64,000 nt of DNA from a bacterium (GCA_024742475.1 JANSYI010000008.1:62001-126000); one strand, 5' to 3'. Positions 16,400 through 26,109 are shown, numbered from the stretch's first letter. Notes: generated by a model not told the origin, from the letters alone. A program made the numbers and translations.

Positions 16400-18616
16400 T
16401 CAGGCTGCCTGCTGGTCGTGGGCGCCGACGTCGTCCAGTCGGACGCAGGCGAGAGGAAGTGAGATCACGAACTCGAAGGGGCAGAACTCCGCCTGGGGAT
16501 CGAACCCGTCGAAGCGGATCGATATCGTCGCGCCCATGTCGGCGAACTCGGACCGCACCGCGGCGAGGCCCATCCCTCGGCCCGAGCTTTGCGTCACGCG
16601 CTCGGCCGTCGACATGCCGGGGTCGAAGATGAGCTGCTCGACGTCTTTGGCAGTGAGCACGTCTCGCCCCGCCTTCTCCTTGAGCCGCGCGACCGCAATC
16701 CCTCGTCCATCGTCTGCGAGCGTGAGCTCGAGTGTTTCGTCGGTCTGGGCGACCTCGGCTCGGATGAGCCCGCGGGGCTCCTTACCCGCCGCCTCTCGCT
16801 CCGCCGCCGTCTCGAGGCCGTGGTCGATCGCGTTGGTCAGCAGGTGCACGAACGCTCCGTGAAGTTGGTCGACCCGCTGGCGATGAACGAGGACCGTGGA
16901 GGGGAAGAAGAACTTGGGCCGCTCCTTGCCCTCCCGTTGTGCGTGGGCGCAAAGCTTGGCACCGATCGCCTGGAGCCGCGGGAGCGCGGGCAGGAAAGCG
17001 GCCGCCGTGGCGAGCCGACGCACCTCCGCGGGAAGAGCTTCTGGACGCTCGCTGGCGAGGTCGAAGACCTCCCGAAGAAGCTGCTGCTCGGTGGCAGACA
17101 CGTTGCTCTGCCCACCGCCGCGGTTGAGCTTCTCTCGCGCGAGGGTCTCGTAGGAGACGAGGATCCTCTCTGTGTTCCGAGTCCGCTCAGCAAGCTCGGT
17201 GTCATCGCGTCCGTCGCCGAGCAGCACGTCTTCGAGGTGATGAATCGCGTCACAGATGGCCTTGAGGCCCCAGGCACGTGCGTTGCCCTTGAGCGTGTGC
17301 ACCGTCCGGGCCAGCACCACCGGGTCGATCGGCTTTCCCTGGGCCATGGCGAGCGTGTCGGCGAGGCCAGCGTGGCAGGCTCGGGCGTACTCGTCGAACG
17401 CGTCGCTGGGCATGGCGACCAGCTCCCCGATCATCGCAAGCTCGCGCCCCTGGGCTTCGGCGGCGCTGCGCAGGCGGTTGAGTTCGGTGACGTCGCGCAG
17501 CACCACCAACAATCGATGCACCGTGCCGTCCTCGGACTCGATCGGTGCCCAGTCGGCCTCGAGCTCCCGACGCTCGCCCGTGGTGGCGATGGAGAACCGG
17601 GTGGGAAAGCAGCTTCGGTTGAGCTCGAACCCAAAGACCGACTCACCGAGCGTGAGCTCGATTGCCGTCTCCAGGCGTGCGAGGTCGTCGGCGCCCACGT
17701 CGGAGTGCGTGAACAGAAGTGACGTAACCTCCTTCCCAGCGATCTCGCTCTTGCCCAGCAAGTCCGGCAGGCGGTCGGAGAACTCGGGGTGGACCGTGCC
17801 GCCGCCTTCGACGGTGAGGATGCCCAGGTCGAGGTTCGAGAGGATTACCGCGATGTCCTCGTTCTTGACCCGCAGCTGGTCGGACATGCGCTCGATCTCG
17901 CGTTGGACCGAGACGTCGCGGATCGAGATCGCGCAGCCGACGTGTCCTCGCACGGGCAGATGAAGGGGTGTGAGTCGGACCTGGAGGTCCTTGCCCTCGT
18001 GCTCGATGTCCTCCACGAGCCGAAGCTTCTTCTTCTTGGCGGCCTTCTTCGCGCCGTCGGCAAACGCCTCGAAGCGCTCGGTGGGCAGCCGTTCGAAGAA
18101 GTCCGAGCCCACGACGACCTCTTGGGAGAGCAGCACGCCTTCGGCCGAACGAAACGCGAGCAAGTCCATCGCGCTTTGGTTGATCTCTGCGACGGCGTTG
18201 TCGGGCGTGAGCACCACGATGCCTTCGTCCGACCGAGAGACCACGTTGCGGCACCACTCGACCTCCGCGTTGAGCTTTTGCATCGAGTCGTGCGCGTCGG
18301 CGAGCAGGTTCTCGATCCAGGCGGTCCATCCGTCGCCATCGGCCACCTTGGCTGCGCGGACGCGCGCGAGCACGTTGTCCCCGCCTCCGGTCAGCTGCAC
18401 CGTGACGTCGATCAAGCCGGGCCTGTCGCTGGCGCGCTGCTTGTCGAGTTCGACGGCGCCCTTGCGATCCCGCCTGGAGATCAGCGCGTCGAGCGGCCGG
18501 CCAATGACCTCTGCGGAAGAGAGGCCAGTGACCCGTTCGAACGCTTCATCGGCTTCGAGAATCGCCCATTGCGAGTCGAGGCGGAGCTGAGAGAACGGTG
18601 CGAGGGTGGAGGACAT
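16400..18616 (-). CDS. PAS-Hpt-HATPase sensor kinase, CheA-like
   Basis: 738 aa. Domains by eye: PAS about 10-100, a helical connector, PAS about 115-235, PAS-like about 245-385, an Hpt domain about 400-490 with His440 in 'ARTVHTLKGNARAWGL', then a HATPase about 545-720 with N-box 'LLTNAIDHGLE', 'DDGRGI' and 'SSGRGMGLAAVR', all close to CheA P1 and P4. No CheW-like P5 domain or receiver is visible. No transmembrane segment was seen, so it is probably soluble. It is the last gene of a unit with the V4R sensor and the 95-aa protein (6-nt gap). The receiver partner must lie elsewhere. Confidence 0.85.
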   Translation of the reverse strand: MSSTLAPFSQLRLDSQWAILEADEAFERVTGLSSAEVIGRPLDALISRRDRKGAVELDKQRASDRPGLIDVTVQLTGGGDNVLARVRAAKVADGDGWTAWIENLLADAHDSMQKLNAEVEWCRNVVSRSDEGIVVLTPDNAVAEINQSAMDLLAFRSAEGVLLSQEVVVGSDFFERLPTERFEAFADGAKKAAKKKKLRLVEDIEHEGKDLQVRLTPLHLPVRGHVGCAISIRDVSVQREIERMSDQLRVKNEDIAVILSNLDLGILTVEGGGTVHPEFSDRLPDLLGKSEIAGKEVTSLLFTHSDVGADDLARLETAIELTLGESVFGFELNRSCFPTRFSIATTGERRELEADWAPIESEDGTVHRLLVVLRDVTELNRLRSAAEAQGRELAMIGELVAMPSDAFDEYARACHAGLADTLAMAQGKPIDPVVLARTVHTLKGNARAWGLKAICDAIHHLEDVLLGDGRDDTELAERTRNTERILVSYETLAREKLNRGGGQSNVSATEQQLLREVFDLASERPEALPAEVRRLATAAAFLPALPRLQAIGAKLCAHAQREGKERPKFFFPSTVLVHRQRVDQLHGAFVHLLTNAIDHGLETAAEREAAGKEPRGLIRAEVAQTDETLELTLADDGRGIAVARLKEKAGRDVLTAKDVEQLIFDPGMSTAERVTQSSGRGMGLAAVRSEFADMGATISIRFDGFDPQAEFCPFEFVISLPLACVRLDDVGAHDQQAA

Positions 18617-18622
18617 GGTGGT

Positions 18623-18910
18623 CTACGCTGCGCAGTCTTCGGGTCGAAACCCGAGGAGGTCGTGAATGGCCTGCACGTCTGCGTCCGTGCAGTGCCTTCG
18701 CCGAATCACCGTGATGGGATTCAGCATGCGAGTCGCTCGAATGAAGAACCGGGGATGGCGAATCTCCACGACGCCGAACCCGTCGGCGACGACGGGCTCG
18801 CCGTAGGCCCTCGAGAGTCGACTCCAGGTGTCGAGGACATCGTCGCGGGCGACGAAATACTTGAACGTCTCGGGGTGAATGCACGCCCGAACGCGCTCAC
18901 GCCGGGTCAC
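18623..18910 (-). CDS. 95-aa conserved-looking small protein in V4R/CheA-like operon
   Basis: 95 aa from GTG 18910. The GTG overlaps the V4R stop by 4 bp (GTGA at 18907-18910). Small and mixed alpha/beta with 'PRFFIRATRMLNPITVIRRR' in the middle and Cys at residues 10, 74 and 93. No domain recognised. Sitting between a ligand-binding sensor and a kinase in a coupled operon, it may link the two; this is inference only. Confidence 0.7.
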   Translation of the reverse strand: MTRRERVRACIHPETFKYFVARDDVLDTWSRLSRAYGEPVVADGFGVVEIRHPRFFIRATRMLNPITVIRRRHCTDADVQAIHDLLGFRPEDCAA

Positions 18911-20124
18911 GCCTCCTCGACGGAGAACACGCAGACGGAGTTGCCCTTGGCGATGCAGTCGGTTTCCTCGACGAAGAAGGTGCCGAAGCGGTCGGCGAAG
19001 CTACCCTCGCCGTACACCAACTCCATCATGCCCGCCGAGACGCCTTGCAGCATCCAGCACTGCGCCTCGCTCGCCTTTCCGCGCGACTCCAAGAAGCCCA
19101 GCGCCTCGTATCCGTTGAAGGAGACCATCTCCAGGCTCTCGCCGGGCTCGTGGTCGGTCACGCCCCAGTTGCCCCAGCCGAACGCGTTCGAAAGCGCGAC
19201 GAGGGCGAAGAGCGTGTCGGACTGATCCTGCAGCATGGGAGCGATGAGCGCCTCCCACTCGGGAGAGTCCATGATCCCGCGGAACGTGTTCATCGCGCAG
19301 CTCTCGCCGGCCTCGTTGAGCAGACGGGTTGCAGACTCCATCCTGCCCAGCTTCGACATCTCCTCGACGAACTCGATGGCGATGCCGTTGTAGACGTCGG
19401 CGGGCGTGTTGGCGAGGTAGACGCCGAACGCGGGAATGAGCCCCTCCTCGGTACCGCGAATGGCCAGGCCGACGACGGCATTGATGATCGCCTGGTCGTC
19501 GATGTTGGACTCCGCCAGCTCGACGTGCTCTTGCATGGAGACGCCTTCGATGCGCTCGGGGGCTGCCGGGACCTCGGCCGCGGCGCCCGTCTTCTCGACC
19601 GTGAAGCTGCAGGCATCCGCGCCGCAGTGCATGCACTCGGTCTCGCGGGCTTCGACCTCTTGGCCTTCGATGGCGATGAACGCCGCCTGAATGAAGCCCT
19701 CGGCCAGCGTGCACACCGGCTTGCGATCATCTCCGAACGCAACGCCCCACCCTTCGACGAAGTGTCCGGCGCTCTGCGTGACGACGCCCTCGTTTGCCTT
19801 GGAGAGGTCGAGGCGGCCGTACCCGAGCTCGGCGAAGAGCTCCTCGGCGACGACCCAGCGCGTCGCCTCGTCGTCGGTCTCCTCGATCGCGTAGGCGATC
19901 TGCCGCGCGAACGCCTGCTCGGAAGCGCGCCGCACGATGCCCTTGCCGTCGATGTCGGCCACGCCCTCCACCGTCCGCTGAATCCGGGAGTTGTAGTGGT
20001 GACAGTGCACGATGACCTCCTGCCCCGCGATGATGCGGCGGTGCCGCTCTGGGACGTAGGAGAGGGCGAAACGAGCACGGATCTGCTCGCGATCGATGGA
20101 GGGGAGTGAGCGCGCAGCGGTCAT
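18907..20124 (-). CDS. Double V4R-domain sensor protein
   Basis: 405 aa from ATG 20124. Two V4R (4-vinyl-reductase) domains are recognised. Domain 1 (about 35-185) ends in 'CMHCGADACSFTV' and contains 'HCHHYNSRIQ'; domain 2 (about 205-402) ends in 'DCIAKGNSVCVFSV'. The C-x(5-6)-C-x-F endings are typical of the family, which binds small hydrophobic ligands in XylR/DmpR and acts in BchJ. No DNA-binding domain or enzyme is fused, so it looks like a soluble ligand sensor. It opens a coupled operon with a 95-aa protein and a CheA-like kinase. The ligand is unknown. Confidence 0.85.
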   Translation of the reverse strand: MTAARSLPSIDREQIRARFALSYVPERHRRIIAGQEVIVHCHHYNSRIQRTVEGVADIDGKGIVRRASEQAFARQIAYAIEETDDEATRWVVAEELFAELGYGRLDLSKANEGVVTQSAGHFVEGWGVAFGDDRKPVCTLAEGFIQAAFIAIEGQEVEARETECMHCGADACSFTVEKTGAAAEVPAAPERIEGVSMQEHVELAESNIDDQAIINAVVGLAIRGTEEGLIPAFGVYLANTPADVYNGIAIEFVEEMSKLGRMESATRLLNEAGESCAMNTFRGIMDSPEWEALIAPMLQDQSDTLFALVALSNAFGWGNWGVTDHEPGESLEMVSFNGYEALGFLESRGKASEAQCWMLQGVSAGMMELVYGEGSFADRFGTFFVEETDCIAKGNSVCVFSVEEA

Positions 20125-20269
20125 GGGGTCGTTATCGAATCCATCGGGGAATTCTCAAGCGCTTGTCCCGCGAAGGGACTCGCGCCGCGCGGACGGATCC
20201 GGGACGAGGCGCAGCGCTGGGAGTCCGGCACGGCCCACGTCGCGGCGTGACGTGCGAACATGGGCATGG

Positions 20270-21016
20270 ATGCGAGAGACGATCGCCCTGCTGACCGTGG
20301 CCGCCGGACTGGGAGCCTGTACGGGCCTGAACCCGGCCTACGGCGAGGCGGTTGAGGCCGGCTCATCCGAGCGAGGCACGACCGACGACCGACGAGACGA
20401 CACGGCCGGCGAGACCACGGCGGAGACATCGGGCGCGGCGACCAGCGGCGACGCCACGAGCACGACCGACGACGTAGCCACCGTCGGAGGTACGAGCTCG
20501 GGCCCGGGGGAGACCGGGGCCGTGGGGCCAGCCACCGCGCTGCTTTGGGTGTCGGCGTTGACGATGGGCGACTGGGACGCGCACGATGGCAACGAGTGCG
20601 CGCTCGCCCAGGACGACGTCGCGACGATCTGCGCCGAACCGCCGATCGAGCTCGTGGCCCGGTCGATGACGCCGCTGCAAGCACTGCCCAGCGTTCATCC
20701 GTTTCTCGAGGAGGCCGAGTTCGTAAGCGCCAGGACCGGCGAGGTCGTGCTGAAGAGCTTCGACGAGCTACTCGAAGGGCGCGTCGAGCCCAACTTCGTC
20801 GCCGCGCTGGTCCCCAACGACGACCAGCTCGAGCTCTACGCGTGGCGCGGCGCGCAGGACCAGAGCGTTCAACAGCACTGCACCGACTGGACCTCATCGA
20901 TGGGCATCGCCACCGCCTGGTTCTTCGAGAAGGACGCACCCGAGGTCAGCCTCAGCGCAACGGCGCCGTGCATGTCGGAACTGCGCATCCTGTGCACGTG
21001 CCCGGCCCGGCCCTGA
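20270..21016 (+). CDS. Lipoprotein with Ser/Thr linker and Cys-containing C-terminal domain
   Basis: 248 aa from ATG 20270. Lipobox 'GLGAC' near residue 15, a linker of about 70 residues rich in Asp/Thr/Gly/Ala, then a domain of about 155 residues with 'SALTMGDWDAHDGNECA' and, near the end, 'CTDWTSSMGIATAW' and 'CMSELRILCTC'. The C-W-C spacing resembles C-type-lectin/endostatin-like or DUF1554-like exported domains, but this is tentative. The frame runs upstream as a shadow. A 24-nt near-perfect hairpin (21017-21040) directly after the stop may terminate it. Confidence 0.65.
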   Translation: MRETIALLTVAAGLGACTGLNPAYGEAVEAGSSERGTTDDRRDDTAGETTAETSGAATSGDATSTTDDVATVGGTSSGPGETGAVGPATALLWVSALTMGDWDAHDGNECALAQDDVATICAEPPIELVARSMTPLQALPSVHPFLEEAEFVSARTGEVVLKSFDELLEGRVEPNFVAALVPNDDQLELYAWRGAQDQSVQQHCTDWTSSMGIATAWFFEKDAPEVSLSATAPCMSELRILCTCPARP

Positions 21017-21040
21017 GCAGCTTCCCGGCCGGGAGCCTGC
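21017..21040 (+). terminator. Possible terminator hairpin after the 20270 lipoprotein gene
   Basis: Begins at the base after the stop. A 12-bp palindrome (21023-21034) sits inside flanking complementary gcag/ctgc arms with two central-side mismatches. There is no T-run, so intrinsic termination is uncertain. Confidence 0.35.
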
Positions 21041-21075
21041 ATGCACGCGGGGGATTGTGATACCTCAACGGGTGC

Positions 21076-23019
21076 ATGAGTGGCATCAAGAGCGTCTCGA
21101 CCGAATCCCGCGTCTTCGACCCCCCGGCCGAGTTCGCCGCCAAGGCACGCGTCGGCTCTCGCGAGGCGTATCAGGCCCTCTACGACCGCAGCATCTCCGA
21201 CCCCGAGGGCTTCTGGCGCGAGCAGGCCGAGCCCCTGCACTTCTTCACCGCGCCCAAATCGATCTGCCAGTGGGATCCCCCCAAGGCGCGCTGGTTCGAC
21301 GGTGGCACGACCAACATCGCCTACAACTGCCTCGACCGACACATCGCCGCGGGCAAGGGTGAGCGCACGGCGCTGATCTGGGAGGCGGAAGACGGCGAGG
21401 TCCTCGAGCTCTCCTACGCAGACGTGCTGCGCGAGACCAACAAGGTCGCCGGGGCCCTGAGAGAGCTCGGGGTCGAGAAGGGCGACCGGGTCGTCATCTA
21501 CATGGGCATGGTGCCCGAAGCCGCCTACGCGATGCTTGCCTGCGTCCGCATCGGCGCAATCCACTCGGTCATCTTCGGAGGCTTCGCGGCCGACGCGGTG
21601 CGTGACCGCGTCAACGATGCCGACGCCAAGGTCGTCCTCACCCAGGACGGCGCGTTCCGGCGCGGCAAGGTGGTCCCGCTCAAGGAGAACGTCGACAAGG
21701 CGCTCGACCAATGCCCCGGCGTGAGGGCCTCGCTCGTCCTGCGTCGCACGCACAGCGAGGTGACCATGAAGGAAGGGCGCGACCACGACTGGGCCGCGCT
21801 CGTCGGCACGCAGTCCGGTGAACTCGACGCCGTGCCCCTCGACTCCGAGCACCCCTCGTTCATCCTCTACACGTCGGGCACCACCGGGAAGCCCAAGGGC
21901 GTCATGCACACGACCGCCGGCTACATGGTGGGGACCTACGTCACTTCGAAGTACGTCTTCGACCTGAACGAAGACGACGTGTACTGGTGTACCGCCGACG
22001 TCGGGTGGATCACCGGCCACAGCTACATCGTCTATGGTCCGCTGGCCAACGGCGCCACCGTGGTCATGTACGAAGGCGCGCCCAACCAGCCAGGTCCAGA
22101 CCGCTTCTGGGAGCTGATCGCCAAGCACCGGGTCACGATCTTCTACACGGCCCCCACGGCCATTCGCGCGTTCATCAAGTGGGGCGACGAACACGTGCTC
22201 GCCCACGACCTGTCCAGCCTTCGACTGCTCGGCACCGTCGGCGAGCCGATCAACCCCGAGGCGTGGATGTGGTACCGCGAGACCGTCGGCAAGAACCGCT
22301 GCCCGATCGTCGACACGTGGTGGCAGACCGAGACGGGCGCGATGATGATGTCGCCCCTGCCCGGCGCCATCGCGGCCGTGCCCGGCTCGTGCACCGTGCC
22401 CTTCTTCGGGGTCTCACCCAAGATCCTCCGCGAAGACGGCACCGAAGCCGAGCCCAACGAAGGCGGCTACCTCGTCATCGACGAGCCGTGGCCGTCGATG
22501 TTGCGCACGGTCTGGGGCGACGACGACCGCTTCCGCGAGACCTACTTCTCGAAGTTCGAGGGCAAGTACTTCACCGGCGATGGTGCCCGGAAGGATGAAC
22601 ACGGCAACTTCTGGGTCATGGGTCGCGTCGATGACGTGCTCAACGTCTCCGGCCACCGCTTGGGCACCGCCGAGATAGAGAGCGCGCTCGTCGCTCACGA
22701 CGATGTGGCCGAGGCCGCCGTCGTCGGCCGTCCCGATGAGCTCACCGGCCAGGCCATCGTCGCCTTCGTCACCCTCAAGGGCACCGCGACCCCCAGCGAG
22801 GACTTGGCCGCCGAGCTTCAGGGCTTCGTCGCCAACGAGATCGGCAAGTTTGCCAAGCCCAAGGCGATCCGGTTCGCCGACTCGCTGCCCAAGACGCGAA
22901 GTGGCAAGATCATGCGCCGGCTGCTCGGCGAGCTGGCTCGCGGAGAGGCCCCCAAGGGCGACATGACCACCCTCGAGGACATTTCGGTCATCGCCAAGCT
23001 TCGCGGCGACGACGAGTAG
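21076..23019 (+). CDS. acsA: Acetyl-CoA synthetase, AMP-forming
   Basis: 647 aa, the usual length. It converts acetate, ATP and CoA to acetyl-CoA, AMP and PPi. Seen: the P-loop '[19 protein letters not shown]', the adenylate motif '[10 protein letters not shown]', '[20 protein letters not shown]' with the hinge Asp, and '[12 protein letters not shown]' whose Lys is the regulatory acetylation site of the family. The ATG at 21076 matches the family N-terminus ('[20 protein letters not shown]'). No pat- or acetate-uptake gene is adjacent. A hairpin with an A-rich loop (23034-23080) follows. Confidence 0.97.
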   Translation: MSGIKSVSTESRVFDPPAEFAAKARVGSREAYQALYDRSISDPEGFWREQAEPLHFFTAPKSICQWDPPKARWFDGGTTNIAYNCLDRHIAAGKGERTALIWEAEDGEVLELSYADVLRETNKVAGALRELGVEKGDRVVIYMGMVPEAAYAMLACVRIGAIHSVIFGGFAADAVRDRVNDADAKVVLTQDGAFRRGKVVPLKENVDKALDQCPGVRASLVLRRTHSEVTMKEGRDHDWAALVGTQSGELDAVPLDSEHPSFILYTSGTTGKPKGVMHTTAGYMVGTYVTSKYVFDLNEDDVYWCTADVGWITGHSYIVYGPLANGATVVMYEGAPNQPGPDRFWELIAKHRVTIFYTAPTAIRAFIKWGDEHVLAHDLSSLRLLGTVGEPINPEAWMWYRETVGKNRCPIVDTWWQTETGAMMMSPLPGAIAAVPGSCTVPFFGVSPKILREDGTEAEPNEGGYLVIDEPWPSMLRTVWGDDDRFRETYFSKFEGKYFTGDGARKDEHGNFWVMGRVDDVLNVSGHRLGTAEIESALVAHDDVAEAAVVGRPDELTGQAIVAFVTLKGTATPSEDLAAELQGFVANEIGKFAKPKAIRFADSLPKTRSGKIMRRLLGELARGEAPKGDMTTLEDISVIAKLRGDDE

Positions 23020-23033
23020 GCCGCGTACCGCGC

Positions 23034-23080
23034 AGGAGCACGCAAGAACGCCGAAAAAAAACCGCGACTGGCGTGCTCCT
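23034..23080. other. Inverted repeat with poly-A loop between acsA and the next gene
   Basis: A perfect 10-bp inverted repeat (23034-23043 and 23071-23080) with a 27-nt loop that contains eight consecutive A (23054-23061). It could be a terminator for acsA, a transcription-coupled structure or the leader of the small lipoprotein that starts at 23101. No T-tract follows the downstream arm on the plus strand. Confidence 0.4.
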
Positions 23081-23100
23081 CGTCCGTCTTTGGGGGAGCC

Positions 23101-23610
23101 ATGCGAAAGCTGTTCGCCCTCCCCCTCGCCCTCGCCCTCGCCCTCTCCGCCTGTGACGGGGGTAGCAGCGGCGGTGGCGGCTCCGACAAAGACGCCGACG
23201 GGTTCGTCGCCGTTCCCAACATCAGCGGCATGAAGGTCAAGGTGCCCGAGGGCGCCACGCCCAACGGTGTCGGCGGTGCAGCAGGCTTTCACAGCAGCGA
23301 CGACAGCTTCGGCTTCATGCTGACCGAAGCCACCGACGGCAAGGACTTCGACGCCGCCAAGGCCAGCACCGAAGAGTTCCTGTTCAAGAAGTGGATCAAG
23401 TCCGAGAAGACCGACGACGGGTGGGTCTTCACCTACGAGATCCCCAAGCTCGACCTCTCGGGCGAAGAGGCGAAGGAGGTGGGCGTCATGTACTCGTTCG
23501 AAGTGCGCCGCAAGATCGGCGACAAGACCTACAAGTGCCACGGAAGCATCGCCAAGGCCGAGGGCCTGGGCGCGGTGGTCGACGCCTGCAACTCGATCAA
23601 GGCCGGCTGA
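23101..23610 (+). CDS. Small lipoprotein of unknown function
   Basis: 169 aa from ATG 23101. The lipobox cysteine follows a hydrophobic segment ('ALSAC' near residue 18), then Gly/Ser-rich sequence and an alpha/beta domain with many Lys/Asp/Phe and 'VPNISGMKVKVPEGAT'. Two cysteines in the last third ('YKCHG', 'DACNS') may form a disulfide. No family is recognised; it is 80 bp downstream of acsA on the same strand and convergent with the kinase gene, 6 bp apart. Confidence 0.65.
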   Translation: MRKLFALPLALALALSACDGGSSGGGGSDKDADGFVAVPNISGMKVKVPEGATPNGVGGAAGFHSSDDSFGFMLTEATDGKDFDAAKASTEEFLFKKWIKSEKTDDGWVFTYEIPKLDLSGEEAKEVGVMYSFEVRRKIGDKTYKCHGSIAKAEGLGAVVDACNSIKAG

Positions 23611-23616
23611 GCCCTC

Positions 23617-25548
23617 TCACCGCTCGACGAGGCTCTTGGGCCCGCGCTTGATCTTGCCCGCGAGCGCGGTGCCCTCGAGCCGCACCGTCGATGACATCTG
23701 GGCGTCGACGGCCACCTTGCCCGCGAGCCTGCCGCCTTCGACGTCGACGACGGAGTGCATACCGACGCGCAGCGCGGTCAGGCCCTCGACCGCGCTGTTG
23801 GTGATCGTGCCGACGGTGTACATGCCAAAGGCCATGGCCACGGGCGCCTCTCCCTCGATCGTGAGGTCGCGGATGTCGAGGTCGGCGAGCGCGAGCTCGA
23901 TGCCCTTGTGCGTGACGTCGAACGTCCCGCCTTCGATGACGAGTCGATCGGCCATCGCGCCCTCAATCGCGACCGGCGCTTCGATGTCGACGTTGACCAG
24001 CTTCAGCCCGCATCCGACCTCCATCTCGATCGCCGTCGTGTCGAGCTTGGCGGTCGTGTCGCGAAGCTCGACGCGCTCCCCCAGCCCGCAGACGAAGGTG
24101 GACTTCCCGTCCCACGGCGTGAGCGTGTAGGCCTTGTCTCGAGAGCGGCGCAGGAGTTCGTGCATCGCCCGGGTCGCCTCGCGCACCTCCTGCGCCGAGA
24201 CCAGGCCGTGCGAGTGCTTCTCGGACATCGCCTCGAGGTCGCGCTCGGCCGCGTCGATCTCGGCCTGCGTCGGCGCCTCGACGGCAGGCTCGGGCTCGGG
24301 CTCGGGCTCGGGTTCGGGCTCGGAGCGCCCGACCGCGGTCGGGCGAGGCTCGATGCGAGACGGAGGCGCGGGCACGGCCGCAGCGACGGCCTCGGAGGGC
24401 GAGTGCTCGACGAGCGGCGCACCGCCAACCGTCGCGTCCGTGCGCGTCCGAAGCATCCACGCGGCGGTCCCGATGCCCCCGAAGACGAGCACCGCCAAGC
24501 CCACGGCCAACGCCACGCCCGCTCGGCCGGCCGACGACGTTGCGGTCCGAAGCGCGCGAAGCAGCAGGGCGACCGACGCGTAGCGATGACCCGCATCGAG
24601 GGCCATCCCCCTGCGAAGCACCTCGAACACCGCCGCGGGTACCTCGGTGTCGGGTGGGGGGGCCTGCATCTGCCCGCTGGTGATCGCCTCCATCAGCTCC
24701 ATGGGCGCCTTGCCCGAGAAGGGCCGCCGACCGTAGAGCGCCTCGTAGATCACCACGCTGAGCGCGAAGACGTCGGCACGCGCATCCACGGCCCCACCGG
24801 ACCACTGCTCCGGAGACATGTATGCAGGCGTGCCGGTGACCTGTCCCACGGCGGTGAGCTGCGCGTCCACACCCGGGCTGGGCGTTGCAGGATCGATCGG
24901 CACGGCCCCCGGAGCGCGCGCGAGCCCGAAGTCCGCGACGAGCACGCGGCCGTCGGTGCCGATGAGGATGTTCTCGGGTTTGAAGTCGCGGTGGACCAAC
25001 CCGGCTTGGTGCGCGGCGTGAAGGCCCTCGGCCGCTTGCACGCAGACGTCGAGTCGCTGGCGCCAGCCGATGTCGGGCTTGGCGAGCCACCGGCGCGCGC
25101 TCGACCCTTCGATGTACTCCATCGCGATGAACAAGCTGCCGCCCGACTCACGCACGTCGTAGATGCCGACGACGTTGGGGTGCCGCACCTTGGCCATGGC
25201 CTTGGCTTCGCGCGCCAGACGGGCGATGTCCGCGGGGTTGTGTGCGCGGTGGACCTTGAGCGCGACCCTGCGATCGAGCGCCAGGTGCGTGGCCAGAACC
25301 ACGACCCCCATCGCGCCCCTCCCCAGCTCCCCCTCGACTCGGAACGCGTCCGCGATCACCACGCCGGGCTGAAACCACAGGTCGGTGGGCGCCGGATGCC
25401 CAGTCGTGACGGCGCTGACCCCCTGGCTCGGGAGCGTCGCTTGTCCTTGGCCGGGGATCGTCGAGCCGTACGGAGACCCGCCGCTGGCCAACGCGGCCGG
25501 CTGCATCGTGGGCGCCTCTGAAGGCGGAAGCCCGTGCCCGCTCGACAT
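23617..25548 (-). CDS. Membrane Ser/Thr protein kinase with extracytoplasmic beta-helix-like domain
   Basis: 643 aa from ATG 25548. A Pro/Ser/Thr/Gly-rich tail (1-60) precedes a Hanks-type kinase domain (about 68-335): Gly-loop 'GELGRGAMG', Lys98, catalytic 'HRDFKPEN' (His186, Arg187, Asp188), 'DFG' at 206-208 and 'GTPAYMSPEQ'. One transmembrane helix lies near 350-372. The outer part has a Glu/Pro repeat (about 420-435) and then, after about 475, strands such as 'AIEMEVGCGLKLVNVDIEAP' and 'LVIEGGTFDVTHKGIELA' that look like a parallel beta-helix. A ligand or matrix might be sensed outside. Substrates unknown. Confidence 0.85.
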   Translation of the reverse strand: MSSGHGLPPSEAPTMQPAALASGGSPYGSTIPGQGQATLPSQGVSAVTTGHPAPTDLWFQPGVVIADAFRVEGELGRGAMGVVVLATHLALDRRVALKVHRAHNPADIARLAREAKAMAKVRHPNVVGIYDVRESGGSLFIAMEYIEGSSARRWLAKPDIGWRQRLDVCVQAAEGLHAAHQAGLVHRDFKPENILIGTDGRVLVADFGLARAPGAVPIDPATPSPGVDAQLTAVGQVTGTPAYMSPEQWSGGAVDARADVFALSVVIYEALYGRRPFSGKAPMELMEAITSGQMQAPPPDTEVPAAVFEVLRRGMALDAGHRYASVALLLRALRTATSSAGRAGVALAVGLAVLVFGGIGTAAWMLRTRTDATVGGAPLVEHSPSEAVAAAVPAPPSRIEPRPTAVGRSEPEPEPEPEPEPAVEAPTQAEIDAAERDLEAMSEKHSHGLVSAQEVREATRAMHELLRRSRDKAYTLTPWDGKSTFVCGLGERVELRDTTAKLDTTAIEMEVGCGLKLVNVDIEAPVAIEGAMADRLVIEGGTFDVTHKGIELALADLDIRDLTIEGEAPVAMAFGMYTVGTITNSAVEGLTALRVGMHSVVDVEGGRLAGKVAVDAQMSSTVRLEGTALAGKIKRGPKSLVER

Positions 25549-25599
25549 GCCACCGAGCGTAGCAGGTCGAACGGCGGCGGCTTCGGCTATGCTGCCGCG

Positions 25600-26109
25600 A
25601 TGCCGCAGCCGGACGTGGTCGCCTTCACCGACGGAGGATGTAGAGGGAACCCGGGAATCGGAGGCTGGGGGTTCATCCTGATCCACCCCGGCACGAAGAG
25701 CGCGCTCGAGCGCGCCGGAGGGCTGCCCGAGGCGACCAACAACAAGATGGAGCTGACCGCGGCCCTCCGGGCGCTCGAGGCGATCCGCAAGCCGAGTAGC
25801 CGCGTGCTGGTCTGCACCGACAGCCGCTACGTGATCGACTGCTGCTCGAAGTGGATGCTCGGCTGGAAGGCGCGCGGCTGGACCCGCAAGGACGGCGCGC
25901 TCAAGAACGTCGAGCTCCTCAAAGAGCTCGATGGCGCGCTGGCTCGGCACGAGGTCGCATGGCAGTGGGTCGCCGGGCACAGCGGAGACCCGGGCAACGA
26001 GCGCGCCGACGCGCTCGCGAACCTGGCGATGGACGCGATCGCGGCGGGCCGTGAGGCGAGCTACGAGCGCCGCACCGAGTGGACCGCGTCGCTCCCGGTC
26101 AGTACGTGA
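25600..26109 (+). CDS. rnhA: Ribonuclease HI
   Basis: 169 aa from ATG 25600. Degrades the RNA strand of RNA-DNA hybrids. All four catalytic acids are seen: Asp11 in 'FTDGGCRGNPG', Glu51 in 'NNKMELTA', Asp74 in 'CTDSRYV' and Asp137 in 'GNERADALA', plus the loop His127 in 'AGHSGDPG'. About 15 residues extend the C-terminus compared with E. coli RNase HI. The start is set 51 bp from the divergent kinase start. It ends 11 bp inside the convergent haem-c lipoprotein gene. Confidence 0.96.
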   Translation: MPQPDVVAFTDGGCRGNPGIGGWGFILIHPGTKSALERAGGLPEATNNKMELTAALRALEAIRKPSSRVLVCTDSRYVIDCCSKWMLGWKARGWTRKDGALKNVELLKELDGALARHEVAWQWVAGHSGDPGNERADALANLAMDAIAAGREASYERRTEWTASLPVST

